Made by a program: the position numbers and the translations under genes
DNA from: Apilactobacillus waqarii
GTDB lineage: Bacteria; Bacillota; Bacilli; Lactobacillales; Lactobacillaceae
Reading direction: 5' to 3'
DNA: 64,000 bases
NCBI RefSeq assembly: GCF_019061205.1
Contig: NZ_JAHQYH010000004.1
Span: 59,423 to 123,422, forward strand
The notes under the pieces: model-generated
The model's database searches: none
What the model was told of the DNA's origin: nothing
Seen by the model: only the letters and a program-made list of their open reading frames with translations
In this document: positions 19,799 through 28,483 of the stretch, one piece after another
Numbering within the stretch: position 1 is the stretch's first letter
How the letters are laid out: every line of letters begins with the position of its first letter

Positions 19799-20557
19799 TT
19801 AATCATTTTTGCGCCAAGTAATGTTGGCAATTGCAGAATGACTGTCGCCACTCATAATTTCATGCTTAGTTAGAATTGAACCATCATCTTGTTCTTCCAT
19901 GTCGTAGTAACTTTCTACGGTTGATCCATATTTAACTTCATTTTCGTATCTTAATATGAAATGAGTTGGTGTATGGTTGGTTAGGAAGTCGGCAGGTAAG
20001 ACGTTTACCATCCAATCCATGTAATGAGCATTGTTTACGTGTTGGTTTGAATCAATATCTGTATATCTTACACGGAAGCTTTGTTTAGTTTCTTCGTTGT
20101 ATTGAACCTTTTGTGGTTTAGGCATCTTAGGAACTTGGTTAACCTTTTCAGCACCAAATGGTTCTACAGTTTCCTTTGGAATGGAAGCAATCTTTCTTTC
20201 CTTGTAGTTCATAGCTGCCCATAAACCAGTCATGTGCATTAACACTTCACCTGATTCACTTTCGATAGTGAATTCACGGTAAGCAAAGTACTTGTTGTAT
20301 GACTTTGACTTTGTGTTAATGGTGATATTTTCATCAACAATTGGCATACGGTTAATATGCACATCGTATTGAATAACAACCCAGGTAACTCCGAACTGAC
20401 GGACAAATTCAGCTCCGACACCAAGCTTATCACTATGATCTTCTGACGCTAGGATAATGACATCTAGCATCATCGCAATAGTCATACGACGGGTAAAGTC
20501 AGCTTCATAGTAGGTAACTCGATGTTTTTCACTAAAAACTGTTGGTTGGTTTTCCAT
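19799..20557 (-). CDS. Acyl-[acyl-carrier-protein] thioesterase
   Basis: A 252-residue double hot-dog protein of the FatA/FatB family, which hydrolyses acyl-ACP to free fatty acid. The first hot-dog (FSEKHRVTYYEADFTRRM to GLWAAMNYKERKI) carries the substrate pocket; the second begins RVRYTDIDSNQHVNNAHYMDWM near residue 160, which contains the conserved catalytic asparagine and histidine. Lactobacilli commonly carry one such gene; it may adjust membrane lipid turnover. It follows rsmI by 12 bases on the same strand and is likely the last gene of the dnaX-side transcription unit. Confidence 0.9.
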   Translation of the reverse strand: MENQPTVFSEKHRVTYYEADFTRRMTIAMMLDVIILASEDHSDKLGVGAEFVRQFGVTWVVIQYDVHINRMPIVDENITINTKSKSYNKYFAYREFTIESESGEVLMHMTGLWAAMNYKERKIASIPKETVEPFGAEKVNQVPKMPKPQKVQYNEETKQSFRVRYTDIDSNQHVNNAHYMDWMVNVLPADFLTNHTPTHFILRYENEVKYGSTVESYYDMEEQDDGSILTKHEIMSGDSHSAIANITWRKND

Positions 20558-20569
20558 TATTATTCACTC

Positions 20570-21448
20570 CTAGATTTCGTGATAGATATTGTAAATCTCT
20601 TGTTTTTTTACTTTGTGTAGTTTAGCAACCTCTTTGATTGCTGCATTGGTCTTCATGCCTTTACCAATAAACAAGTCAACTTGTTCTTGGATGGATAATC
20701 CAGCCAACTCATCTTGTTCCTGGTTTTCTTGGGTGGCGTTTTTATTACCATCAACAATTACCACGAACTCCCCACGAACTTGATTTGCTTCAGTCCAGTC
20801 GATGAGTTCAGAAATACTACCACGGTCGAATTCTTCGAACTTCTTGGTTAGTTCCCTGCACAATACTGCCTGACGGTCGGCACCGAATACCTTTTGCATA
20901 TTCTTAAGAGTCTTGTTTAAACGATGAGGAGCTTCATAGAAAATCAGTGTTTCACTATGCAAGTTAAGTTCCTCTAGTTCGCTAATCTGGTCACTGTTCT
21001 TTCGATTTAAAAATCCAAAGAAATAAAATGGTTGTGGAACTAGTCCGGAAGCAATTAATGCTGTTAATCCAGCATTTGCTCCAGGAAGAGGGACAACATT
21101 AATATTATTATCAACACATGCTTTCACTAGTTCTTGACCAGGATCACTAATTGATGGCATCCCCGCGTCACTAACTTGTGCAACATTTTGTCCGTCATTT
21201 AAAGTTTGTACTAATTCATCGATTCGGTAGTCTTTGTTATCTTCTCTAAAACTGATTTTCTTGGTATCAATCTCAAAATGATTCAACAATTGTTGAGTGT
21301 GACTTGGGTTTTCAGCGGCAATTAAATCAACTTCTTTAAGTGTCTTAATTGCTCGAAAAGTCATGTCATCTAGGTTCCCGATTGGTGTTGGAACTAGATA
21401 TAATATTCCTTTATCTTGGTTAGCGGTAAAGCTATGTTGTTCTTGCAC
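20570..21448 (-). CDS. rsmI: 16S rRNA (cytidine-1402-2'-O)-methyltransferase, with altered motif
   Basis: SAM-dependent methyltransferase for 16S C1402. The 292-residue protein has the family opening LYLVPTPIGNLDDMTFRAI, the GMPSISDPGQELV segment near residue 95 and CRELTKKFEEF near 197. It follows yabA after 15 bases, as in other Firmicutes. One oddity: the near-invariant EDTR motif of RsmI (AAEDTRNT in B. subtilis) reads E-N-P-S-H-T here at residues 46-51, so three of four residues are changed. Otherwise the frame is intact and full length. Methylation activity is therefore likely by family but not certain. Confidence 0.88.
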   Translation of the reverse strand: MQEQHSFTANQDKGILYLVPTPIGNLDDMTFRAIKTLKEVDLIAAENPSHTQQLLNHFEIDTKKISFREDNKDYRIDELVQTLNDGQNVAQVSDAGMPSISDPGQELVKACVDNNINVVPLPGANAGLTALIASGLVPQPFYFFGFLNRKNSDQISELEELNLHSETLIFYEAPHRLNKTLKNMQKVFGADRQAVLCRELTKKFEEFDRGSISELIDWTEANQVRGEFVVIVDGNKNATQENQEQDELAGLSIQEQVDLFIGKGMKTNAAIKEVAKLHKVKKQEIYNIYHEI

Positions 21449-21463
21449 TTGGACTCCTCCAGA

Positions 21464-21799
21464 TTAACGATTTAAGATTTCATTACAGAAAATACAGCTT
21501 TCATCGTTTTCACGATGTGATCCATAAAACTCGATGCAGACATGGAATCCTTCATTAAATAAGTGTTCCAAGTTTTCACGAGATTTAGATGAACGTGGTC
21601 TGCTCTTCTTGTTATCGTTTTCCACATTTTCTTTTTGTTCATTAATGAAATCATGTAGATGTTGGTTTTCAATTCTTAGTTCTGCATTTTCTTCCATTAC
21701 TTCGGTCAATGCCTTTCGAACTTCAGCAAATTGAGTCAACATTAATTCAGTTTGTGATTCTAAATCCTTGATTCCATCATATAATTCACGTTTCTCCAA
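21464..21799 (-). CDS. yabA: Replication initiation control protein YabA
   Basis: Negative regulator of replication initiation that bridges DnaA and the DnaN clamp. The 111-residue protein has an N-terminal coiled coil (ELYDGIKDLESQTELMLTQF... about residues 4-60), a basic linker, and a C-terminal zinc site (HVCIEFYGSH near 86 and CIFC near 103). It lies 15 bases after holB, in the conserved order tmk-darA-holB-yabA-rsmI found in Firmicutes near the replication origin. Confidence 0.93.
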   Translation of the reverse strand: MEKRELYDGIKDLESQTELMLTQFAEVRKALTEVMEENAELRIENQHLHDFINEQKENVENDNKKSRPRSSKSRENLEHLFNEGFHVCIEFYGSHRENDESCIFCNEILNR

Positions 21800-21814
21800 A
21801 CAATTTCACCCCAT

Positions 21815-22825
21815 TTAACTATTTAGTATTTTCATAATTTTTAATGTAGTAGCCTCTAATATATTTTGGAAACTAACATTGACTGCCATTTGGTTATTGC
21901 AGTTTAAGATTACTTCCATAATTTGAATTAGTTTGGCCTCATTGATACTTTCGCTTAGTTGTTCAATGTTTTGGGCTTGTTTTGGAAAGTTATAATCCTT
22001 ACTTCCAGTATACTTAGCATCTAAAACATCTTCAAATATTGATAGCAGCATATCAATCACTACTTGGCGTTTACTATTATCACTAACTAACGGCATGATA
22101 TTACTTTGTACCAAAACAAATGAAGTTTTATCTCTTTGGACCAGCATACTGAACCATTGACTAATCGCAGAAATAATCTTGGTTAGCCATTCGTCTTCCT
22201 GCCATGCTTGGACGGTTGACATTTGGTTGGTTAGTCGTTTAATGATTTTAAACTGACTGGGAATTACACCTAGGTTGGCCAATTCTTCGTTAAATGTTTT
22301 AGTATTCAACGGATTTAGATCAACCACCTGGGTTCTAGAGATAATGGTAGGTAGTATTAAATTCTTATTGGTCGTTAGTAGAAACGAAACTATATTAGCA
22401 CCAGGTTCTTCAATAAACTTTAATAAGCTGTTTGCGGCTCCGGTAGTCATCTTTTCCGCATCACAAACGATAAAGAACTTCTGGTTTCCTTCCAAACCAC
22501 TTTTGGAAAATTCAGATTTTAGGTATCTGATTTGATCAACCTTGATGCTTAATCCATCAGGTTTGATGATTACAACATCTGGATGTTGTTGTTCTGCGAT
22601 TCTACGACATTCATCACAATGTCCACAGGGCATTGAATCATCGGAAACGTTCTTACAAAACATTCTCATTGTTATAAACAACGCTAATGATAACTTTCCG
22701 ACCCCTTCTTCACCGTTAAATAGGTAAGAATGGGATAATTCGTGATTGTTCACCACTTGTAAAAATTTGTCCATCAGTGGCTTTTGCTTTTTCTCAGTCT
22801 CTGCAATCACTTGATTTTCGGTCAT
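21815..22825 (-). CDS. holB: DNA polymerase III subunit delta'
   Basis: Clamp-loader subunit. The 336-residue AAA+ protein has SYLFNGEEGVGKLSLAL (P-loop region, near residue 33-49), a zinc-type cysteine set (CKN...CGHCDEC, residues 57-75) and NSLLKFIEEPGANIVSFLLT near 134-153. The P-loop ends GVGKLS rather than GKT/S-S. It follows darA after 12 bases and precedes yabA, so it is part of the tmk-darA-holB-yabA-rsmI operon. DnaX, the partner subunit, is encoded 2.3 kb upstream on the same strand. Confidence 0.93.
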   Translation of the reverse strand: MTENQVIAETEKKQKPLMDKFLQVVNNHELSHSYLFNGEEGVGKLSLALFITMRMFCKNVSDDSMPCGHCDECRRIAEQQHPDVVIIKPDGLSIKVDQIRYLKSEFSKSGLEGNQKFFIVCDAEKMTTGAANSLLKFIEEPGANIVSFLLTTNKNLILPTIISRTQVVDLNPLNTKTFNEELANLGVIPSQFKIIKRLTNQMSTVQAWQEDEWLTKIISAISQWFSMLVQRDKTSFVLVQSNIMPLVSDNSKRQVVIDMLLSIFEDVLDAKYTGSKDYNFPKQAQNIEQLSESINEAKLIQIMEVILNCNNQMAVNVSFQNILEATTLKIMKILNS

Positions 22826-22837
22826 GTTCTTCCCCCA

Positions 22838-23164
22838 TTAGAATCGATAAAAATTATCCATTGGCATTTCCATTACAGTAGCGCCACCTACTTCAATCTT
22901 AACTGGATATGATGAGTCTGAAACTCCACCATCCAAATTAACTGGTGGTGTCATGTATTGTTCACGCTTACTTGAAACCTTCTTAATGATATCTAAAACA
23001 TCATTAACACGTTCATCTTCAATCCCGATCATAAAGGTAGTGTTTCCTGACTTTAGAAAGCCACCGGTAGTTGATAGTTTGGTTTGATGAACATTATTCT
23101 TAGCAAATGCATTTTGTAGTTTGTTAGCATCTTTATTTTGCACAATTACAATTAAAAGTTTCAT
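22838..23164 (-). CDS. darA: Cyclic-di-AMP-binding PII-like protein
   Basis: A 108-residue protein of the YaaQ/DarA/PstA family, trimeric PII-fold receptors of cyclic-di-AMP. Visible are MKLLIVIVQNKDANKLQNAF at the start, the KLSTTGGFLKSGNTTFMIGIED segment (residues about 28-50) and the conserved end VEVGGATVMEMPMDNFYRF-like stretch. It lies between tmk and holB as in B. subtilis (yaaQ) and Listeria (pstA). What it regulates in lactobacilli is not known; potassium and osmotic balance are the usual processes under this messenger. Confidence 0.92.
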   Translation of the reverse strand: MKLLIVIVQNKDANKLQNAFAKNNVHQTKLSTTGGFLKSGNTTFMIGIEDERVNDVLDIIKKVSSKREQYMTPPVNLDGGVSDSSYPVKIEVGGATVMEMPMDNFYRF

Positions 23165-23178
23165 TCAAAATCACGTCC

Positions 23179-23823
23179 CTATTTTTTAAATTCATTTAAA
23201 TATGGTTGCAAAATTTCTAAAACATTTTGGTATACCGCATCAATTGATTGTGTAGCATCAACTGACTTGATACGTTTAGGATTATCCTTTGCTAAACGTT
23301 GATAGGCTGCATGAACTCGGTTATGGAAATCGATTGTTTCAACATCCAATCTGTCGACTTCTTCTTCCGCCCTATTTTTAGCAATACGCTTTAATCCTTC
23401 TTCTACTGGAAGATTAAAGTAGATAGTAAGGTCTGGCAAAAAACCTTCGGTAGCAAATTGGTTCATTTCATTGATTGTATCCTCACCAATTTCTCTACCT
23501 CCACCTTGATATGCAATTGAGCTATCAAGGTAACGATCGCAGATAACTAACTTGTTATCGGCAATCGCTGGTTTCACTGTTTGTTCAATGTTTTGGCGAC
23601 GAGCCGCAGCATATAATAATGCTTCAGTTCGCTTATCCATATCAACATTTTTGCGGTCTAAAATTACTTCACGAATACTTTCAGCAATTGGGTTACCACC
23701 AGGTTCTCTACTGGTAACCAACTTGTCGCCCATTTCTTCCTTTAAATAATCTAATACCATGTTCAGGATGGTCGTTTTACCAGCACCATCCGTGCCTTCA
23801 AATGTGATAAATTTTCCAGCCAT
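23179..23823 (-). CDS. tmk: Thymidylate kinase
   Basis: Phosphorylates dTMP to dTDP for DNA synthesis. The 214-residue protein has the P-loop FEGTDGAGKTT near residue 8-18, the DR-containing ICDRYLDSSIAYQGGGRE segment near 92 and a C-terminal lid region with YFNLPVEEGLKRIAKNR. It is the first gene after the yaaL terminator and heads the tmk-darA-holB-yabA-rsmI-thioesterase run. Start at the ATG at 23823; the sequence matches the family from the first codon. Confidence 0.96.
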   Translation of the reverse strand: MAGKFITFEGTDGAGKTTILNMVLDYLKEEMGDKLVTSREPGGNPIAESIREVILDRKNVDMDKRTEALLYAAARRQNIEQTVKPAIADNKLVICDRYLDSSIAYQGGGREIGEDTINEMNQFATEGFLPDLTIYFNLPVEEGLKRIAKNRAEEEVDRLDVETIDFHNRVHAAYQRLAKDNPKRIKSVDATQSIDAVYQNVLEILQPYLNEFKK

Positions 23824-23896
23824 ATACTATACCCCTACTTTCATCTTTCTATCTCATTGTACTTTAATTTATGCGTTTCAACAAATGAACAACAAA

Positions 23897-23931
23897 CAAA
23901 AAGTGTCTTATTCCAAAGAATAAAGACACCT
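23897..23931 (-). terminator. Terminator after yaaL
   Basis: On the minus strand GTGTCTTTATTC pairs with GAATAAGACAC around TTTG, followed by TTTTTG. It closes the dnaX-ybaB-recR-yaaL unit before tmk. Confidence 0.88.
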
Positions 23932-24180
23932 TTAGTAATCAATAACAGAAGATTGAATACGATTGTTGGAAACTTTTCTTTCTCTTGCTTCTCGATATAA
24001 AAATAAATATTTTTCACGAGCTAAACGAGTTTGGGCAACAATTTCCCCGTCAACTTCATAAATTGCTTCTTGGGTTTCAGTAGCTTGGTCCCATTGGTAC
24101 TTAGCACGATCGATAGAATCCAATAGAAATTCATCATATTGTTTTCCTACGTTGTGTGAAAATCTTGAAAATCCTAACAT
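23932..24180 (-). CDS. YaaL family protein (DUF2508)
   Basis: An 82-residue protein between recR and tmk, the position of yaaL in B. subtilis and other Firmicutes. It is highly charged and probably all helical: DEFLLDSIDRAKYQWDQA near residue 16 and REKYLFLYREARERKVS near 55. No function is established for this family; conservation beside recR hints at replication or repair. It lies 12 bases after recR and ends at a strong terminator. Confidence 0.85.
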   Translation of the reverse strand: MLGFSRFSHNVGKQYDEFLLDSIDRAKYQWDQATETQEAIYEVDGEIVAQTRLAREKYLFLYREARERKVSNNRIQSSVIDY

Positions 24181-24192
24181 CAGTATTCACTC

Positions 24193-24792
24193 CTACATTT
24201 CAGTTCGACCAGAAACGGCTCTAGAAAGCGTCATTTCATCAGCATATTCGATATCACTACCAACTGATAAACCATGTGCTAATCTAGTTACTTTAATTCC
24301 GGCTGGCTTAACTAAACGTGATAGATACATTGCAGTTGCTTCCCCTTCAGGAGTAGCGTTTGTGGCAATGATAATTTCTTTGATTGTTTCGTCGCTTTGC
24401 AAACGTTTAATTAGGCTTTTAATATTTAAATCTTCTGGTCCTTTTCCCTCGATTGGAGATAAGACACCATTTAATACATGATATAAACCATGATAATCTT
24501 TCATTTTTTCCATTACCATAATGTCTCTTGGTTGTTCGACAACCAAAACAGTCGATTGATCTCTAGTCTTGTCTCGACAGATAACACATGGATCTTCATC
24601 AGTTAAATTTCCGCAAATTGAACAATACATTAACTTGTCTTTGGTTTCCTTCAATGCTGAAGAGAACTTAGCGACGTCGTCTTTGTTCATATCAACTACG
24701 AAATATGCCAGTCTAATCGCTGTCTTATGCCCAATCCCTGGTAGACGCATAAAACTGTCAATCAACTTAGCAATTGGTTCAGGATATTGCAT
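24193..24792 (-). CDS. recR: Recombination mediator RecR
   Basis: Works with RecO and RecF to load RecA on gapped DNA. The 199-residue protein has a helix-hairpin-helix ([19 protein letters not shown], residues 14-32), a C4 zinc finger (CSIC...CVIC, about 57-72) and a Toprim domain ([14 protein letters not shown], and [12 protein letters not shown]). It is directly downstream of ybaB, the usual partner, with a 21-base gap. Start by family match at 24792. Confidence 0.96.
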   Translation of the reverse strand: MQYPEPIAKLIDSFMRLPGIGHKTAIRLAYFVVDMNKDDVAKFSSALKETKDKLMYCSICGNLTDEDPCVICRDKTRDQSTVLVVEQPRDIMVMEKMKDYHGLYHVLNGVLSPIEGKGPEDLNIKSLIKRLQSDETIKEIIIATNATPEGEATAMYLSRLVKPAGIKVTRLAHGLSVGSDIEYADEMTLSRAVSGRTEM

Positions 24793-24813
24793 AATTAACC
24801 TTCTTTATTTAAA

Positions 24814-25131
24814 TTACATTCCTGGAATTCCCATTCCCTTAGTGTACTTACCCATTGAGTCTTGAGTAGTCTTTTCGATTTGTGCAAGTGCATCGTTTAC
24901 GGCACTGATTACTAAATCTGAAGTCATGTCTGGGTCTTCTGGATCCAATGCTTCTGGTTTAATCTTCATGTCTTTCATCTTGCGGTCACCTGAGAAAGTA
25001 ACAACTACCATGTCTTCAGGGGCTTTTCCAACAAATTCAGTGTTGTTGATTTGTTCTTGTTCAGCACCCATTTGCTTTTGTAGTTGCTTAACTTGTTTCA
25101 TCATCTTTCCCATGTTCATTCCGTTCATCAT
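24814..25131 (-). CDS. YbaB/EbfC family nucleoid-associated protein
   Basis: A 105-residue DNA-binding protein of the YbaB/EbfC family. Features are the glutamine-rich start [21 protein letters not shown] and the [24 protein letters not shown] segment near residue 47-70. The order dnaX-ybaB-recR is among the most conserved in bacteria. It begins 15 bases after dnaX. The first residues are [11 protein letters not shown], so an alternative start a few codons later (MGKMMKQ) is possible. Confidence 0.92.
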   Translation of the reverse strand: MMNGMNMGKMMKQVKQLQKQMGAEQEQINNTEFVGKAPEDMVVVTFSGDRKMKDMKIKPEALDPEDPDMTSDLVISAVNDALAQIEKTTQDSMGKYTKGMGIPGM

Positions 25132-25146
25132 AACTATAACAGCTCC

Positions 25147-26952
25147 TTAATCATCTTTTACATCTATTATATCTTCACCAAAAAGTTGTGTTGCTTGTTT
25201 AACTATTTTGGGTTCATTGTCTTGTTTTTCATTATTATTATCATCGTTTTGGTCTGAATTTTCAACACTTGAATTTTCAGATTCTTCTCGAACTTCTTTA
25301 CCACTATTCTTTTGGGCAACGATGTAACCCTTTCTGATTTCAGGCCATTGTTCAGCCGGGATAAAGACAAAGTCTGGAACGTAACTTAAAATACGGTCCA
25401 ATCCATTACCTAAAGCATCTTGTAGTTCCTCATCAGTACTTGCCTTTTGGAATAAGAATGGATATTCAAATGAAACAACCACACCATCATGACTGGCAGC
25501 CACTGGTTTAGAAACATTCATCAATGCTCGCTTTGTTACGTCTAGTCCACTCAATAATTCATCCCAAATGTTTTGAATGTTGGTCAAATCTTGACGGGTA
25601 GCGTTGTCCAAGACTGGATAAATCTTAGTTAGGTTAACCCTAGCATTACTTGAACTACCTGATGGTTTCTTAGCAGCTGGTCTCCTAGCAGGTTCGCTAA
25701 TGGAGTTACCGCCGTTGTTAGAAGCAACGCCATTCTTGGTTAGTTCTTCGACTTGTTTTTGTAAACTAGCCACTTGATTCTTCAATTGTTGAACCAATTG
25801 ATTATCGACATTTGAAGCACTTGCAGTTTGCACAGCGGGTTGTGGTTGTGCTGGGTTAGCAGCTTGTTGGTTGTCGGTTGATAACTTAACGGTCAATACA
25901 TCTAGATAAACGTCTGGATGCATTGTGTATCTCATTTGGTTTTGAATGTCGTTTAAGTCAACAATCATGCGGTAAACCCTTTGGGCATCCACAATTGACG
26001 TTAGTTTCTTGAACTCTTCATTAATCACACCTAATTCTGATTCTTCGACCATTTCAGGTGACTGTTGGTATAACAAGATGTCTTGGCAGTACTTGATTAA
26101 GTCTTCAACAAATCTTGCTGCATCTTTACCAGATTCTAGCATTTGTCTAACATCTGATAGCGCATCCTTAACATCGTGGTTCACGACATTGGTTAGGTAT
26201 TTTGATAGTAGTGACTTGGTCACGCTGCCAGTTACTTGCAATGCGTTTTCGTAAGTCACCTTATCAAAGCCAAATGACAATACTTGATCTAGGATACTTA
26301 AGGCATCACGCATCCCACCTTCTGCTGCTTTGGCGATGACCTTTAGTGCCTTGTCATCATAATCAATCTCTTTATCGTTTAAAATGAATTCCATTCTGCC
26401 CAAGATGTCATTTGCGGTGATACGTTTAAAATCAAAACGTTGAACACGTGAAATGATTGTAGCCGGAATCTTTTGTGGTTCGGTTGTGGCTAGAATGAAG
26501 ATAACGTGTGCAGGTGGTTCTTCCAATGTCTTTAGTAATGCATTGAAAGCCCCTGTTGATAACATATGAACTTCATCAATAATGTATACCTTGTAGGTTG
26601 CTTGAGTTGGCGCATACTTAGCCTTATCTCTGACATCCCTAATTTCTTCAACCCCATTGTTTGAAGCCGCATCAATTTCGATAACATCATTTAGCGTTCC
26701 ATTTGTAATGCTTTCACAAATTTCACATTCGTTGCAGGGTTCCCCATCTTTTTGGTTTGGACAGTTAATTGCCTTTGCCAAAATTTTCGCAGCGGAAGTT
26801 TTTCCAGTTCCCCTAGGACCTGCAAATAAATAAGCATGACTCAATTGATTGGTGACAATCGCATTTTTCAATGTGGTGGTAATAACATCTTGACCAATCA
26901 CATCGTCAAAACGTTGCGGTCTCCATACACGGTATAAAGCTTGGTAACTCAT
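25147..26952 (-). CDS. dnaX: DNA polymerase III subunits gamma/tau
   Basis: Clamp-loader ATPase that also ties the polymerase to the helicase. The 601-residue protein has Walker A GPRGTGKTSAAKI near residue 45-57, a zinc module (CPNQ...CNECEIC, 64-80), Walker B YIIDEVHML near 124 and the sensor run LEEPPAHVIFILATTEP. A low-complexity, glutamine- and asparagine-rich linker follows (about 365-445) before a tau-type C-terminal domain and an acidic tail. It heads the dnaX-ybaB-recR-yaaL unit. I see no slippery A run that would suggest the E. coli-type frameshift to gamma. Confidence 0.96.
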   Translation of the reverse strand: MSYQALYRVWRPQRFDDVIGQDVITTTLKNAIVTNQLSHAYLFAGPRGTGKTSAAKILAKAINCPNQKDGEPCNECEICESITNGTLNDVIEIDAASNNGVEEIRDVRDKAKYAPTQATYKVYIIDEVHMLSTGAFNALLKTLEEPPAHVIFILATTEPQKIPATIISRVQRFDFKRITANDILGRMEFILNDKEIDYDDKALKVIAKAAEGGMRDALSILDQVLSFGFDKVTYENALQVTGSVTKSLLSKYLTNVVNHDVKDALSDVRQMLESGKDAARFVEDLIKYCQDILLYQQSPEMVEESELGVINEEFKKLTSIVDAQRVYRMIVDLNDIQNQMRYTMHPDVYLDVLTVKLSTDNQQAANPAQPQPAVQTASASNVDNQLVQQLKNQVASLQKQVEELTKNGVASNNGGNSISEPARRPAAKKPSGSSSNARVNLTKIYPVLDNATRQDLTNIQNIWDELLSGLDVTKRALMNVSKPVAASHDGVVVSFEYPFLFQKASTDEELQDALGNGLDRILSYVPDFVFIPAEQWPEIRKGYIVAQKNSGKEVREESENSSVENSDQNDDNNNEKQDNEPKIVKQATQLFGEDIIDVKDD

Positions 26953-27035
26953 GGAAAACTTCCTTTCAAAAAACTAATTACTTACATTATATATTCTATT
27001 CAGTAATTATTCCATTATCGTTTTTACATCATAGA

Positions 27036-27073
27036 TAAAAAAATCTCCTAGCCAGCATTTGACTAGGAGTTTA
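27036..27073 (-). terminator. Terminator after the SRP RNA gene
   Basis: On the minus strand CTCCTAG pairs with CTAGGAG around a loop that contains TCAAATGCTGG, followed by ATTTTTTT. It lies between the SRP RNA and dnaX and separates the two transcripts. Confidence 0.85.
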
Positions 27074-27083
27074 TTTGTATAAA

Positions 27084-27175
27084 AAACAAGAAGCACAAGC
27101 GTAGAATACTTAGTGCTGCTTCCTCTCGGATCTGACACGGTTCGTAAACACAACTTTGCTTCAAGGCCTTACGGC
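27084..27175 (-). ncRNA. ffs: Signal recognition particle RNA (small bacterial type)
   Basis: The minus strand carries the universal SRP domain IV core: ACGAACCGTGTCAGATCC, a GAGA tetraloop, then GGAAGCAGCACTAAG, with the symmetric and asymmetric internal loops in place. Flanking GAAGCA and TGCTTC close the outer stem. It is the 4.5S-like short form. The usual GGAA tetraloop is GAGA here, still a GNRA loop. A TATAAT lies at 27185-27180, placing the 5' end near 27175. The position between tadA and dnaX is the same as in B. subtilis scr. Exact ends are estimated to a few bases. Confidence 0.93.
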
Positions 27176-27200
27176 AATAATTATATTAACTTATTCAGGA

Positions 27201-27698
27201 TTATTTTTCAAGCTTATTTCTCTTTTTCTTGGCTTCTTTGCTTCTTTTACGTGCTGCTTTGAAAAAAGACTTCATTAAATGCTTAGCATCATCAGCCATT
27301 AAACCACCTGAAACATTAACCTGATGATTAAGTCTACTATCTTCTAACACATGATATAGACTTTCAGCGGCACCCGCCTTAATATCATTAGCACCATAAT
27401 AAACATTATTGATTCTAGAATTGATGATAGCTCCTGCGCACATTAAACATGGTTCAATCGTTACATATAAATCACAATCTTCCAATCGCCAACTATGCAA
27501 ACGTCGACATGCTTCATCAATGGCAACAACTTCGGCATGATCCAACGCATTGTTGCTCAACTCACGAAGGTTATGACCTCTACCGATAATCTCACCGTCT
27601 TTAACAACGATTGCCCCAATTGGTACCTCGTTTATCATGTATGCTTTTTTCGCTTCGAATAAAGCTTCTTTCATATAGTATTCGTTTGTCTTATCCAT
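27201..27698 (-). CDS. tadA: tRNA adenosine(34) deaminase TadA
   Basis: Converts A34 to inosine in tRNA-Arg(ACG), and in any other A34 tRNA. The 165-residue protein has the deaminase zinc site: HAEVVAIDEA (catalytic His and Glu) near residue 58 and PCLMCAGAI near 88. I start it at 27698 (MDKTNEYYMKEAL); reading further upstream only extends into the methyltransferase gene, which it overlaps by 8 bases. The tail is very lysine- and arginine-rich (AARKRSKEAKKKRNK), suited to RNA binding. It is relevant to the A34 tRNA-Leu in this window. It lies next to the SRP RNA and dnaX, as in B. subtilis. Confidence 0.95.
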   Translation of the reverse strand: MDKTNEYYMKEALFEAKKAYMINEVPIGAIVVKDGEIIGRGHNLRELSNNALDHAEVVAIDEACRRLHSWRLEDCDLYVTIEPCLMCAGAIINSRINNVYYGANDIKAGAAESLYHVLEDSRLNHQVNVSGGLMADDAKHLMKSFFKAARKRSKEAKKKRNKLEK

Positions 27699-28296
27699 TA
27701 AATACACTTTCCAATATATAATAACCTTTGTTCTTCTTGATAATTTCGCAATTACCAAATAATGATTGCATTAATTTCTTAGCAGATGGTGCCCCTTGTT
27801 TCTTTTGTAATACCACAGTTAGTGTTCCGTTTGGTAATAAATGATCAATAGATCCAGAAATCATTCCATCAACAACATCCTTTCCTGCTCTTACAGGTGG
27901 ATTGGTAATAATCGCGGCAAACTTATCAGTGACATTTTCATAGACGTTAGAATTATGAATCAAAACATTTGAGACATGATTTTGTTCCGCATTCTTTACA
28001 GCTAGTTCTAAGGCTAGGTTATTAACGTCTACCATTTCGAATGTTCTATTTGGATGATGCTTGGCTAACGCAATCGCCATTGGTCCATATCCGCATCCTA
28101 AATCTAGTACATTTCCGTCTGGAATTTTATCAAAATTAACACTTTCTACTAAAGTTTTTGAACCAAAATCAACAGTTCTTTTTGAGAAAACCCCGTTATC
28201 AGTGGTAAAGGTCAATGTGTTATTTAATAAATCAAAATTCCATGTATGAAGTTCGTGTACAACATGTGGATTAGGTGTATAATAAAATTCGTTCAT
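27691..28296 (-). CDS. Class I SAM-dependent methyltransferase (RsmC/YbxB-like)
   Basis: A 201-residue methyltransferase small-domain protein. Motif I is VLDLGCGYGPMAIAL near residue 63-77 and the N-P-P motif is ITNPPVRAGK near 130, as in RsmC and RlmG, which methylate N2 of guanines in rRNA; so a guanine in 16S rRNA is the likely target. The N-terminal domain of full RsmC is missing, as in other Firmicute YbxB proteins. The last 8 bases overlap the tadA start, which shows translational coupling. Its promoter must lie in the 190 bases shared with the divergent nrdH. Confidence 0.85.
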   Translation of the reverse strand: MNEFYYTPNPHVVHELHTWNFDLLNNTLTFTTDNGVFSKRTVDFGSKTLVESVNFDKIPDGNVLDLGCGYGPMAIALAKHHPNRTFEMVDVNNLALELAVKNAEQNHVSNVLIHNSNVYENVTDKFAAIITNPPVRAGKDVVDGMISGSIDHLLPNGTLTVVLQKKQGAPSAKKLMQSLFGNCEIIKKNKGYYILESVFNG

Positions 28297-28338
28297 TTCA
28301 AATCAGATCCTCGTAAAAATTTTTTCAAATTCGCTAAG

Positions 28339-28354
28339 ACACTGTATCTAGCAG
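28339..28354. promoter_or_regulatory. Candidate NrdR box 1
   Basis: ACACTGTATCTAGCAG shares 11 of 16 positions with the NrdR consensus ACACTATATATAGTGT, with the left arm best. It starts exactly 32 bases before box 2, the three-helical-turn spacing at which NrdR pairs bind upstream of ribonucleotide reductase genes. nrdH starts 130 bases downstream. Confidence 0.6.
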
Positions 28355-28370
28355 ATTAGGAACATTTCAA

Positions 28371-28386
28371 CCACTAAATATGGTGT
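28371..28386. promoter_or_regulatory. Candidate NrdR box 2
   Basis: CCACTAAATATGGTGT matches 13 of 16 positions of the NrdR consensus. With box 1, 32 bases away start to start, it forms the tandem arrangement expected for repression of nrdHEF when dATP is high. nrdR itself is not in the window. Confidence 0.7.
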
Positions 28387-28483
28387 TTTTTTATTTGATT
28401 TTTTTCTGTTCTGGTGTAAACTTTTATATATAAATTAAAGGGAAATATCTTACATATTTCATCAAAAGAAAGGGAGCAATACC

